NCBI GenBank assembly: GCA_029959615.1
Contig: JASCOD010000006.1
Span: 1-64,000, forward strand
Reading direction: 5' to 3'
DNA length: 64,000 nucleotides
DNA from: Flavobacteriaceae bacterium PS02338
Lineage (GTDB): Bacteria > Bacteroidota > Bacteroidia > Sphingobacteriales > Sphingobacteriaceae
Of the stretch, positions 6,811-14,706 are shown one piece after another. The notes beneath the pieces were generated by a model. It worked only from the letters and a program-made list of their open reading frames with translations. It had not been told where the DNA came from and made no database searches. The position numbers were made by a program, and so were the translations under genes. Numbering within the stretch: the stretch's first letter is position 1; each line of letters opens with the position of its first letter.

Positions 6811-8553
6811 ATGTTAAGTGCAAACAAAGAAAAATTACATTCCTTTTTTCAAGGAACAAATCAATACCAAATCCCATTTTTCCAAAGAAGCTATGTTTGG
6901 AAAAAAGATAATTGGGAAGAATTGTGGGACAATATCTTAGAAGAAAGACAAGCACTTGCCGCAGGAAAAGACAGCGAACATTTCATAGGAACAATTATAA
7001 TCAAGCAGAAGTTAAGTGAAACATTGGGAATTAATCCATTTGACTTAATTGATGGGCAACAGAGATTAACCACTATTTGCATTTTACTTAAAACTATTCA
7101 GGATAGCTTACATAATGATGCAAACAAAAACTTTATTAATTCGCTTTTGACATTTGTTGATGCCAATGGCAAACAGCATATCAGACTTGCGCATAGTAAA
7201 ATTGATACCAAATACTTTACTGAAATAATCCTTAGTCAAGATACTAATAAGGCACTTACTTATGATGACTACAAAGATGATGTTGCCAATCAGCTCAATA
7301 ATATTCAGAAATGTTATGTGTATTTCAAAAGCAAAACGAAGTCGTTAGAGCAAACCGAGTTAATGTCTATTACAAACATCGTTCTTCAAAAATTACCAGT
7401 TATTCATATGGCATTATCCAAAGAAGACGATGTTCAGCAAATTTTTGATACAATAAATTCTCTTGGTATTAAGTTAACTACAGGTGAGTTATTAAAAAAT
7501 TACCTTTTTGCCTCAAAGAAAGTTGAGCCATATTATATCCCGTATTGGGAATGTGTTTTTGAAGAAGATGAAGACGATGTAAAGTTTTGGAACGAAAACA
7601 AAACTGCAGGCAGAATTCCTAGAACAGTTATTGAGTTGTTTCTTCATAGCTTTCTTACTATTAAAACAGAAAAACTTTCAAAACTTGAAAGCCTTTTCAA
7701 AGAATATAAAGCCTATCTAAAAGACGGAACTGATGATGACAAAATTGTTTTTGCAAAAGAGTTAAAAGAATATGCCGAAATATATCGGAACTTTCCGAGT
7801 GATATAAACCTTAAAGAGTTTGCTTTTGCCGACTTTGAGAAACGCTTTTTTTATCTGATTGATAAATTAGATATTAATACAGTGATGCCATTGGTTCTTT
7901 ACATTTACAAGAACATAACAGACACTAACGAGAGAAGAAATATTATTGAAACCCTAGAAAGTTATTTAGTAAGAAGAACCGCTTGCCGACTTACAACAAA
8001 GAATTACAATAATCTTTTTGTGAGCATAATGGGTGAAATGAAGAAAAATAAGGTTACTACTCAAACGGCTTTCAAGCAAATACTATTAGGCTATAAAGAC
8101 GATACAAACATTATGCCTAGTGACACTCAACTTGCAACTGCATTTAGTTCTAGTCATATTATTAATAAATACGCTGAAGGTATTTTGTTCTGCATTACTT
8201 TATACTTGAACTCTCATAAGTATATGGATAACAACATGCTGAATAATGACAATTTGAGCCTTGAACATATAATGCCAAAAAAATGGAGAAACCATTGGAA
8301 CAACCCCAAAATTATCGATGAGGCAACAAGAGACCATAAGTTGCTAACACTTGGCAATCTAACTGTTGTAAAAGGAAAATTGAACAGCAGCATGCGTGAT
8401 TCAGCTTGGGATAAAAAACAAAAAGCATTACAGCAATTTAGCACATTTAAAATAACCACAGATTTTATTGGTGCTGCGAATTGGGATGAAAACAGTATTA
8501 CAAGCAGAGCAATTGATTTATTGACTTATGCAATAGGAATATGGAAACCGTAA
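6811..8553 (+). CDS. DUF262/DUF1524 GmrSD-like nuclease
   Basis: 580 residues, cytoplasmic. The N-terminal DUF262 half (about 1-230) has 'IPFFQRSYVWKKDNWEELWD', 'FIGTIIIKQ' and 'DLIDGQQRLTT', the motifs of the GmrS-like NTP-binding ParB/sulfiredoxin fold. The C-terminal DUF1524 part (about 480-560) has 'LEHIMPKKW' and 'LLTLGNLTVVKGKLN', the His-Me finger (HNH) nuclease motif. Fused GmrSD proteins are type IV restriction enzymes that cut modified phage DNA; relatives occur in other defence systems. The gene stands in an accessory island, 76 nt before a WG-repeat gene on the same strand. Defence is inferred; target and cofactor are unknown. Confidence 0.85.
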   Translation: MLSANKEKLHSFFQGTNQYQIPFFQRSYVWKKDNWEELWDNILEERQALAAGKDSEHFIGTIIIKQKLSETLGINPFDLIDGQQRLTTICILLKTIQDSLHNDANKNFINSLLTFVDANGKQHIRLAHSKIDTKYFTEIILSQDTNKALTYDDYKDDVANQLNNIQKCYVYFKSKTKSLEQTELMSITNIVLQKLPVIHMALSKEDDVQQIFDTINSLGIKLTTGELLKNYLFASKKVEPYYIPYWECVFEEDEDDVKFWNENKTAGRIPRTVIELFLHSFLTIKTEKLSKLESLFKEYKAYLKDGTDDDKIVFAKELKEYAEIYRNFPSDINLKEFAFADFEKRFFYLIDKLDINTVMPLVLYIYKNITDTNERRNIIETLESYLVRRTACRLTTKNYNNLFVSIMGEMKKNKVTTQTAFKQILLGYKDDTNIMPSDTQLATAFSSSHIINKYAEGILFCITLYLNSHKYMDNNMLNNDNLSLEHIMPKKWRNHWNNPKIIDEATRDHKLLTLGNLTVVKGKLNSSMRDSAWDKKQKALQQFSTFKITTDFIGAANWDENSITSRAIDLLTYAIGIWKP

Positions 8554-8629
8554 TAAAAGAGGACCTAATTCTATGGGCTAAGGCTAATATGATTTATAAG
8601 CATATCGTTAGTAGTAATTTAGGATAATC

Positions 8630-10258
8630 ATGAATTTTGAAGAGCAAGACGGTTACGAAGATGAAGTAAACCTTGAATATCAGCGAGATCTTCAAGAATT
8701 GAAGAAAAATCGAGCTAAAGAGTTAAGAGGCATTTATAGCAACTATATTGATTGGCAAACTAACGTTCCTCATGAATTTGACATATGGCAAGGGGATAGT
8801 CGAATAGCAACCATAGACAATGAGTTCTCGCCCAACTTAGAAATTTGGCAGAAGTGGAAGATAAATAGAAAAAGGGAGGATAAACTTATTGAAGAGGCTA
8901 AACAAGAACTGCATATAGTAAGGAAGCTTATCGAAATTGATGCTATATCTTGGGGATTTAATCAATTTATAATTGATCAAAAAATAGATAGTCTGATCAA
9001 AATTATAAGTAAATGGAAAGAAGATAATCCTCATTTCATGAATGAATATAATTCATTTGATGATATAGAATGGTCAAATTATAATTTTTTTCAACAGAAA
9101 GCAATTGAAGAATATAAGAAAATCATGGTTAGGTGTTTGCGATATTCAGCAAAGAATGAGAGTTTCTTAGGGAAAGATATTACAGGAGAAGATATACAGC
9201 ATTTTCTAGAAATTAGGCAGAGAAATTTTCTTAATAATACTGAAACATATGACTATAAATTTAATCTGGAGGATATTTGTAAATTGGAGTTGTGGGTAAA
9301 ATCAAATCATTTCTTGGAGTGGGATAGCTGGGCTCGCTTGAATACGAATTGGGAAAGATATGTTCGTAATGGATACGCTCACATGTACCAAGAGGTTTGG
9401 TGGAAAAAAGGTATTCTTGTCGGTAACTATTGGGATTACAAAGACCAAACGAGTTTAAATGGGCATTATAATGCCGAATTTAAACGAAGATTATTAGTTA
9501 ATAAACTTAATTATTTAAACTACACTGGGGGGAAGGTTTTTAACGATGACTTAGCGGTTATTAAAGACTTCGATGAATACGGTTTTATAAATTCAGACGG
9601 CATTATAGTTATTGACGGTCAATTTGATTACGCTCGGAAATTTCACGAAGGACTTGCTGCTGTAAAGGTCGATGAAGAAGAGTATGAGCAATATATTCCA
9701 GAAGTTGATGAATATATAACATTAAAGCGCGGTGGCCAGTGGGGGTTTATCAATAATCAAGGAACATTTGTGGTTCAGCCGCAATATAGTATTCTTTCGA
9801 CCTTTCAAGATGATATAGCAATTTATTGTAAAGGAGGAATATTGAAAGAGTTTTACCAAAATTATTCAACATTCGTGGGGGGTAAGTGGGGGATAATAAA
9901 TGTGAAGGGTGAGGAAGTTTTACAGCCTACCTATGATAATATTAGGTTTTTGGGTGAAGAAATACTTTCAGCAAATTTAGGAGGCGAGATTGATTCTCAT
10001 ACAGGGGATTTTTATGATGGTAAATGGTGTTTACTTTCAAAAGACGGAAAAGAAATCAGCTCTCTTAAATATTCATGGATTAACAAATTTGATAAGGGAA
10101 GAGCTATAGTTAACGCAGGTGGCATTTACGACCGAGATTGTAAAGAGTACTGTAACGGTAAGTGGGGTTATATAGACAAAAACGGTTTTGAAATTGAACC
10201 TCTATCAGAACATTTAAGCAAAGAGTTCTTTATAGAATGGTGGGAAGATGTACACTAA
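8630..10258 (+). CDS. WG-repeat protein with unknown N-terminal region
   Basis: 542 residues, no signal peptide. Residues 1-300 are charged, helical and rich in Trp (ELWVKSNHFLEWDSWARLN); I do not recognise a domain there. From about residue 300 there are WG (beta-strand) repeats: 'DEYGFINSDGIIVIDGQFDYA', cut to its core GFI-(S)DG, then 'GGQWGFINNQGTFVVQPQY', 'GGKWGIINVKGEEVLQPTY', 'DGKWCLLSKDGKEI' and 'NGKWGYIDKNGFEIEP'. WG repeats usually make a binding surface. The gene follows the DUF262 nuclease with a short gap and may be a partner or sensor. This pairing is inference from order only. Confidence 0.7.
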   Translation: MNFEEQDGYEDEVNLEYQRDLQELKKNRAKELRGIYSNYIDWQTNVPHEFDIWQGDSRIATIDNEFSPNLEIWQKWKINRKREDKLIEEAKQELHIVRKLIEIDAISWGFNQFIIDQKIDSLIKIISKWKEDNPHFMNEYNSFDDIEWSNYNFFQQKAIEEYKKIMVRCLRYSAKNESFLGKDITGEDIQHFLEIRQRNFLNNTETYDYKFNLEDICKLELWVKSNHFLEWDSWARLNTNWERYVRNGYAHMYQEVWWKKGILVGNYWDYKDQTSLNGHYNAEFKRRLLVNKLNYLNYTGGKVFNDDLAVIKDFDEYGFINSDGIIVIDGQFDYARKFHEGLAAVKVDEEEYEQYIPEVDEYITLKRGGQWGFINNQGTFVVQPQYSILSTFQDDIAIYCKGGILKEFYQNYSTFVGGKWGIINVKGEEVLQPTYDNIRFLGEEILSANLGGEIDSHTGDFYDGKWCLLSKDGKEISSLKYSWINKFDKGRAIVNAGGIYDRDCKEYCNGKWGYIDKNGFEIEPLSEHLSKEFFIEWWEDVH

Positions 10259-10488
10259 ACTCACATTTTAAAATGGCGATAACAAGAAAAGCTAACTCAA
10301 TGATGGATATGATACCACAGGTATTTTACTAATCACTCCTCAAATTTAACCTTTCTCCCCAACACGCTTAAAGTAACTACGGCATAAACGCTCACGTGGC
10401 ATTTGCACACAGGCTATTTATATCCGTTCCTCCCTTGCTTAGGATTGGTGAGGAAGCTTGTTGATGCTCCATAATTAATTAAAATAAT

Positions 10489-10701
10489 ATGGAACAAACA
10501 GAATTCTTTAACGTTGCCGAAGTGCAATTCAGCTACAAACCTCATTTCAAGGCATAAGAAAGACCTAAAATTAAAAGCTCCAAACAAGCTTATGAAGCTT
10601 TAAGACCATCAAATTAGAATTGCAGAGAAACTAAAGAAAGCAGGCAAGCTATTGGAAAGCTACCGGAATATTGCAGTATGGCGGATGAAGGTTTGATGTA
10701 G
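10489..10701 (+). pseudogene. RadC-like JAB-domain gene, badly decayed
   Basis: The ATG at 10489 opens MEQTEFFNVAEVQFSYKP, then a TAA, then in the same frame ERPKIKSSKQAYEALRP, which matches the N-terminus of mobile-element RadC/JAB proteins (family pattern: …AEV-L-Y-P--K-SERP-I-SS-DAY). After a deletion the sequence picks up the C-terminus in another frame as IAEKLKKAGKLLE, and closes with YCSMADEGLM-stop. The central catalytic H-x-H…D block is gone. These genes ride on plasmids and integrative elements, so this is a relic of one. Confidence 0.75.
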
Positions 10702-10710
10702 TAAAAACAC

Positions 10711-10774
10711 GGGACAAAATGCACTTCTTAAAAGCTAACATAGGGACAAAATGAGGGACGATAGGGACAAAAAG
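10711..10774. repeat. Short direct repeats GGGACAAAA
   Basis: GGGACAAAATG occurs at 10711 and 10743, GGGACAAAAAG at 10764, and a shorter GGGACGATAG at 10755. Iteron-like in form, but only three to four units and irregular spacing. They follow the JAB relic directly and may be left from the same element. Confidence 0.35.
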
Positions 10775-10886
10775 CAATGAAAATGGTGTGAGAACCGTAT
10801 ATTTAAAATGAATTAATTAACAGATTAGATGACATGAAGAACCTTCAAAAGCCCCTTTAAACGGTCATTAAGGGTTTGGTTTGGCT

Positions 10887-10925
10887 ATAAAAAAGAAAAG
10901 AGATATCGCATCCACGCATATCTCT
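10887..10925 (-). terminator. Intrinsic terminator of the candidate small RNA
   Basis: Minus-strand stem AGAGATAT (10925-10918) and ATATCTCT (10906-10899), followed by a run of T broken by one C. An outer weaker stem (GGTTT…AAACC, about 10873-10946) can extend it. Confidence 0.55.
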
Positions 10926-11014
10926 CTTTCTAACCAAATATAAACCTGTATGAACGGGTTGCTCTTTATTCCCTTTCGGGACTTTTATCTTTTTTAGTTG
11001 TCAGTCTTAAACCA
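10887..11014 (-). ncRNA. Candidate small structured RNA
   Basis: On the minus strand a perfect -7 box TACATTTG (11021-11028) would start RNA near 11014. The transcript would contain a GNRA hairpin TCCC-GAAA-GGGA (about 10970-10981), a small AACC/GGTT hairpin, and end at an intrinsic terminator: AGAGATAT…ATATCTCT (10899-10925) followed by TTTTCTTTTTT. Length about 125 nt, with no plausible ORF. It matches no RNA family that I can name. Promoter, structure and terminator are seen; transcription is inferred. Confidence 0.45.
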
Positions 11015-11020
11015 ACACTA

Positions 11021-11077
11021 CAAATGTAGACATTATTTTTCTTAGTGTATCTGGTACACTAAGAAAATTTAATTTTG
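11021..11077. promoter_or_regulatory. Divergent -7 boxes around palindrome TTAGTGTA-N5-TACACTAA
   Basis: A 13-bp inverted repeat (11037-11049 and 11055-11067; core AGTGTA-TCTGG-TACACT) lies between two consensus -7 boxes: TACATTTG on the minus strand (11028-11021) and TAATTTTG on the plus strand (11070-11077). The core equals the palindromes at 14639 (near pfkA) and 43525 (near the second kinase) in arms and spacing. The long perfect stem could also act as a terminator. The minus box would drive the candidate RNA; nothing codes downstream on the plus strand. Confidence 0.5.
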
Positions 11078-11425
11078 TTTGCTGTTATGACAATTCCGTG
11101 ACTATGTGCGGTTTTGTGATGTCAATATAGCATAGTTTATGGTTAATTTACAGTAATTCGCAGTTTTGCTCCGCAGAAACTATCATGTTAACGCAAAACT
11201 CGTAGACATATTTTACTACTTATAGTAGAATGTTTAGTTAAGGTTTTTATTTAACTTTTATTAACATATGCGCTCTGTGCCGGCTGGGTATTTCAATGTT
11301 GAGTGAGCAAAAGTTATCGGCTGCTTAGCCTCGCTTGCTTTGGCTCAATAAAACTTTTATTGGCCGACGCTGTGTTATGCCTAGAGGCCGGAGGGTGTAA
11401 TAGGATTGGCAGTACTAAGGGCTTG

Positions 11426-11453
11426 GAGATCCTTCGACAGGCTCAGGATGACA
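11426..11453. repeat. Dispersed-type repeat fragment (CCTTCGACAGGCTCAGG)
   Basis: The words GATCCTTCGACAGGCTCAGGAT are a familiar intergenic palindrome half in Bacteroidota genomes. Only one arm is seen here. It lies inside a spurious 101-codon ORF. Confidence 0.4.
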
Positions 11454-11578
11454 TGCAGCAGGTGGGTTGTCAGGAAGCATTGACTTTTCTAAGTACACGC
11501 TTCCATGTCCCATGCAGTTCTAATCAAAAAAAAAGCAGCATCTTTCGATACTGCCTTCTATTTTTGGTTGGGATAAGC

Positions 11579-12577
11579 TTAAATATGCTTAGCTACTTCT
11601 TGTGCTAGATCGATGATTTTGTTAGAATAACCCCACTCGTTATCGTACCAAGACACTACTTTCACGAAGTTGTCGCTCAAAGAGATTCCAGCTTTAGCAT
11701 CGAAGATTGAAGTACGAGCATCACCTAAGAAATCTGAAGAAACAACTTCATCTTCAGTATAACCCAAAATACCTTTTAATTCGCCTTCAGAAGCTTCTTT
11801 CATTGCCGCTTTGATCTCTTCGTAAGAAGCACCTTTTTCTAAACGTACAGTTAAATCTACTACAGAAACGTCTGCAACAGGTACACGGAACGACATACCA
11901 GTTAATTTACCTTTTAACGAAGGTAATACTAAACCTACTGCTTTAGCAGCACCAGTAGAAGAAGGAATGATGTTAGAAAAACCACCACGGCCACCTCTCC
12001 AGTCTTTAGCCGAAGGACCATCAACCGTTTTTTGAGTAGCAGTTACCGCGTGAACTGTAGTCATTAAACCTTCTAAGATGCCATATTTATCATGTAATAC
12101 TTTAGCAATTGGCGCTAAACAGTTAGTCGTACATGAAGCGTTAGAAACGATATTTTGATCTGCTTTTAATTCTTTGTGGTTAACACCCATTACGAAAGTA
12201 GGGGTATCGTCTTTTGCAGGAGCAGACATGATTACTTTCTTAGCACCAGCATCGATGTGTTTTTGAGCTGTTTCTTGAGTTAAGAATAAACCAGTAGACT
12301 CGATGATTACTTCAGCACCGATCGCATCCCATTTCAAGTTTGCTGGATCTTTCTCTGCAGTAACACGGATTGTTTTTCCGTTAACAACCAAGTTGCCATC
12401 TTTTACTTCTACTGTACCGTCAAACTGACCGTGGGTAGAATCATATTTCAACATATAAGCCATATAATCTGGCTCTACTAAATCATTGATACCAACAACT
12501 TCGATATCATTGCGTTTTACAGCGGCTCTAAAGGCTAAACGGCCAATACGGCCAAACCCGTTAATTCCTATTTTCAT
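11579..12577 (-). CDS. gapA: Glyceraldehyde-3-phosphate dehydrogenase, type I
   Basis: 332 residues, full length. Converts glyceraldehyde-3-phosphate, NAD+ and phosphate to 1,3-bisphosphoglycerate. The N-terminal Rossmann motif GINGFGRIGRLAFRA and the catalytic SNASCTTNCLAP (Cys near residue 150, with His in 'TVHAVTATQ') are present, and the end WYDNEWGYSNKI is typical. Cytoplasmic glycolysis. It lies downstream of pfkA and a kinase homologue on the same strand, but 200 nt of repeats separate it from the latter, so it probably also has its own promoter. Confidence 0.97.
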   Translation of the reverse strand: MKIGINGFGRIGRLAFRAAVKRNDIEVVGINDLVEPDYMAYMLKYDSTHGQFDGTVEVKDGNLVVNGKTIRVTAEKDPANLKWDAIGAEVIIESTGLFLTQETAQKHIDAGAKKVIMSAPAKDDTPTFVMGVNHKELKADQNIVSNASCTTNCLAPIAKVLHDKYGILEGLMTTVHAVTATQKTVDGPSAKDWRGGRGGFSNIIPSSTGAAKAVGLVLPSLKGKLTGMSFRVPVADVSVVDLTVRLEKGASYEEIKAAMKEASEGELKGILGYTEDEVVSSDFLGDARTSIFDAKAGISLSDNFVKVVSWYDNEWGYSNKIIDLAQEVAKHI

Positions 12578-12590
12578 CTTTTTATTTATT

Positions 12591-12745
12591 TATGATTGTG
12601 TAATCTATTATTCTTATTTGTAATCATGAGCTCACAGGCTCGGTTATGATTGTGTAATTCTATTGTTTTTTAATTGTAATCATGAGCTCGTTCTAAAGGA
12701 ACTCCTTTGGAGCAGGCTCGGTTGTTTTTTAATGGTGATGAAGCT
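12591..12745. repeat. Tandem repeats in the gapA leader
   Basis: TATGATTGTGTAATCTATTATTC… ending in AATCATGAGCTC…AGGCTCGGT runs from 12591 to 12644 and again from 12645 to 12722, with the second copy carrying an inserted small hairpin (GTTCTAAAGGAACTCC). A third, degenerate start (GTTGTTTTTTAATGGTGATG) follows at 12721. The array ends 13 nt before the gapA start codon on the minus strand, so it would lie in the leader or promoter. Confidence 0.6.
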
Positions 12746-12767
12746 GTCCGAAATGGACGGTTTCATC
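12737..12767. terminator. Hairpin between the kinase homologue and gapA
   Basis: GATGAA…TTCATC with inner GTCC-GAAAT-GGAC. A short T-run follows on the plus strand and only A/T-rich sequence on the minus strand, so as a terminator for the minus-strand kinase gene it would be weak. Confidence 0.4.
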
Positions 12768-12777
12768 TTTTTATTAA

Positions 12778-13620
12778 TTAATTCTTGTAGTAATTCAATA
12801 TGTTATGGATAGGTTCTTTGGTGACCGACATGATCTGCAGATCGTACTTTTTCGCCACTTCTCTCAGCTGATCTTGAAAAGAGCCTGCTACCGAACCTAC
12901 AAAGTGAATTTCTTCACCTGGGTGTTTTTCCAAAGTAGGGAGGATATAGGTATGGAAATACTTTTCGAAACCCTGTGCTATTAACTGTTGTATAAATTTG
13001 TGTTCTCTGTTATCTAGGTAAAAATCTAGGAAAGAAGCCAGATAGGTTTGCACCTGTGGCTTTCTATACACTTTTTCTAAAATGGTAGGACGATCTAAAT
13101 GGTATTGATGGCTCATCTTGGTCTTCAGATCTTCAGGAAGCTTGTCTTCCAGGAAGTTCTTGAGTAACATTTTACCAAAGTAATTGGCCGAGCCCTCATC
13201 GGCTAAGATATAACCTAAGCCATAATTGTTATTCTCTGGCTTTTTGCCATTGTAATAGGCACAGTTAGCTCCGCTGCCCAAAATACCTACAATTCCTGTT
13301 TTATCATGACAAGCCGCAATAGCAGCGCCATATAGGTCGTCTTTTACCTTGATTTTACTGTTCACAAAGAACTGCTCTAGCGTGTTAGTGAGTTCTTGTT
13401 GTTTCTCTTTTGAAGAAGCTCCGGCAGCGAACACATAAATCTTCTTGATGTTCTCTGCATTATGGATCAGCGTAATGTTTTTACTCAGTAACTGAAGGAT
13501 GTGCTTTGGATCGTTAAAACAAGGATTAACACTTGCTGTATGCGTCTCTACCATGGTGACGCCATCTTGCCAGATTTTCCAGCAAGCATTTTTAGAACCG
13601 CTATATACTACTGCAATCAT
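12778..13620 (-). CDS. BadF/BcrA-type sugar kinase homologue, altered active site
   Basis: 280 residues; paralogue of 42519-43370, with matching blocks 'ILGSGANCAYYNG' (there ILGTGTNTCLYDG), 'ADEGSANYFGKMLL' (GDEGSGSNIGKRLL) and 'VGSVAGSFQDQL' (VGSVGYSFRDRL). The family holds N-acetylglucosamine kinases of the actin-like ATPase fold. The phosphate-1 motif, DGGSTKT in the paralogue, is 'YSGSKNA' here: the Asp that holds the metal is Tyr. Either it binds another way or has lost kinase activity and senses sugar. The start is 8 nt after pfkA, so the two are probably co-transcribed. Confidence 0.8.
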   Translation of the reverse strand: MIAVVYSGSKNACWKIWQDGVTMVETHTASVNPCFNDPKHILQLLSKNITLIHNAENIKKIYVFAAGASSKEKQQELTNTLEQFFVNSKIKVKDDLYGAAIAACHDKTGIVGILGSGANCAYYNGKKPENNNYGLGYILADEGSANYFGKMLLKNFLEDKLPEDLKTKMSHQYHLDRPTILEKVYRKPQVQTYLASFLDFYLDNREHKFIQQLIAQGFEKYFHTYILPTLEKHPGEEIHFVGSVAGSFQDQLREVAKKYDLQIMSVTKEPIHNILNYYKN

Positions 13621-13628
13621 ATCCTTAG

Positions 13629-14618
13629 TTATATTGATAAAACGTGGGTCATTTCTAGCAAATCGTCTTCTAGCTTGTAGTTGCTCAATCCGCTTAGGGC
13701 CTCGCTTAATGGCGTTAGGCCAATTTCATTTCCTTTTAAACCAACCATTTTCATGGATTCGCCATTGATAAGGGCATTGGTGGCTGCAAAACCTAAACGA
13801 CTGCCTAGGATCCTGTCGAAACCACTTGGGCTGCCGCCGCGTTGTAAATGGCCTAAAATGGTTACTTTGGTGTCGTAATGGGTGAACTTACGCTTTACCG
13901 CTTTGGCAATATCATAGGCACCACCGTATTTATTGCCTTCAGAAACAATCACTATACTTGATGATTTCTTAGTAGAAGCACCAGATTTTAATTTGATGAT
14001 CAGTTCCTTTAAGGAAGTTTCTCTTTCTGGTAGCAATACGGCTTCGGCACCGCTGGCAATGGCGCTACGTAGGGCAATACAGCCAGAGTCGCGACCCATT
14101 ACTTCTACAAAGAACAGCCTGTCGTGAGAGTCGGCGGTATCCCTAATTTTATCGATGGCTTCTATCACGGTGTTGATGGCCGTATCATAGCCTAAGGTAA
14201 AGTCAGACCCGTATAGGTCGTTATCTATGGTACCGGGTACGCCAATTACGTTAATGCCGAACTTTTCGCCAAATCTTTTAGCTCCGGTAAAAGTACCATC
14301 ACCTCCAATTACGACTAGGCCGTCGATTTCTTTTTCTTGTAAATGTTTAAATGCAACTTCCATTCCTGCATCTTCTTTAAACTCCAGACATCTGGCTGTT
14401 TTAAGGATGGTTCCGCCCATATGTAAAATATTGCTTACAGAACGGGCGTTCATTGGAATAATGTTGTTATTGATTAGACCTTGGTAGCCTTGTACTACGC
14501 CGTACATGTTTTTGCCATGATAAATTCCGGTGCGTACAACAGCTCTAATGCAGGCGTTCATGCCCGGAGCATCTCCTCCAGAGGTCAGTACTGCTATGTT
14601 CTTGATATTTGGTTTCAT
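13629..14618 (-). CDS. pfkA: ATP-dependent 6-phosphofructokinase
   Basis: 329 residues, full length. Phosphorylates fructose 6-phosphate with ATP in glycolysis. Motifs in order: LTSGGDAPGMNACIRAVVR (ATP), GGDGTFTGA, GTIDNDLYGSDFTLGYDTA (catalytic Asp), EVMGRDSG, and LGHLQRGGSPSGFDR. 'GGDGT' is the ATP-type pattern. First gene of a unit with the kinase homologue, divergent from the NUDIX regulator at 14707. A palindrome lies 21 nt before the start codon (14639), next to a near -7 box (TATATTCG, 14636-14629), so a regulator bound there would block transcription. Confidence 0.97.
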   Translation of the reverse strand: MKPNIKNIAVLTSGGDAPGMNACIRAVVRTGIYHGKNMYGVVQGYQGLINNNIIPMNARSVSNILHMGGTILKTARCLEFKEDAGMEVAFKHLQEKEIDGLVVIGGDGTFTGAKRFGEKFGINVIGVPGTIDNDLYGSDFTLGYDTAINTVIEAIDKIRDTADSHDRLFFVEVMGRDSGCIALRSAIASGAEAVLLPERETSLKELIIKLKSGASTKKSSSIVIVSEGNKYGGAYDIAKAVKRKFTHYDTKVTILGHLQRGGSPSGFDRILGSRLGFAATNALINGESMKMVGLKGNEIGLTPLSEALSGLSNYKLEDDLLEMTHVLSI

Positions 14619-14638
14619 TCTGATTATACGAATATAAC

Positions 14639-14653
14639 GTGTATTTTTTACAC
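14639..14653. promoter_or_regulatory. Candidate operator GTGTA-TTTTT-TACAC between pfkA and the NUDIX regulator
   Basis: Perfect 15-nt palindrome. The 17-nt string GTGTATTTTTTACACTA is identical to 43525-43541. On the minus strand it reads TTAGTGTA-N5-TACAC, as at 11042-11059. It lies just upstream of the likely pfkA -7 box. The best candidate ligand is the divergent NrtR-type regulator, as such regulators usually bind palindromes next to their own gene. Confidence 0.65.
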
Positions 14654-14706
14654 TAAGTAATTTTTTTTCAAAAATTTTATGAATTAACGAAATAAGTGTC
14701 TTTATT

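Larger units (their letters stand above)
10259..11578. other. Long stretch without an intact gene (island edge)
   Basis: No convincing intact CDS in 1.3 kb. It holds a broken RadC/JAB gene (10489-10701), short GGGACAAAA repeats (10711-10774), a candidate small RNA (10887-11014), a palindrome flanked by -7 boxes (11037-11067), and a REP-like fragment (11426-11453). Together these mark the decayed right border of the accessory island before the core gene gapA. Confidence 0.7.

Noticed and set aside
11019..11028. TACAAATGTA, the form of a BlaI/CopY operator
   Set aside because: It overlaps the -7 box TACATTTG exactly, and no BlaI-type gene is in view, so the palindrome is probably a by-product.
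11303..11608. Plus-strand ORF of 101 codons before gapA
   Set aside because: It includes the dispersed repeat CCTTCGACAGGCTCAGG, has no family resemblance, and runs into the gapA 3' end on the other strand. Taken as spurious.
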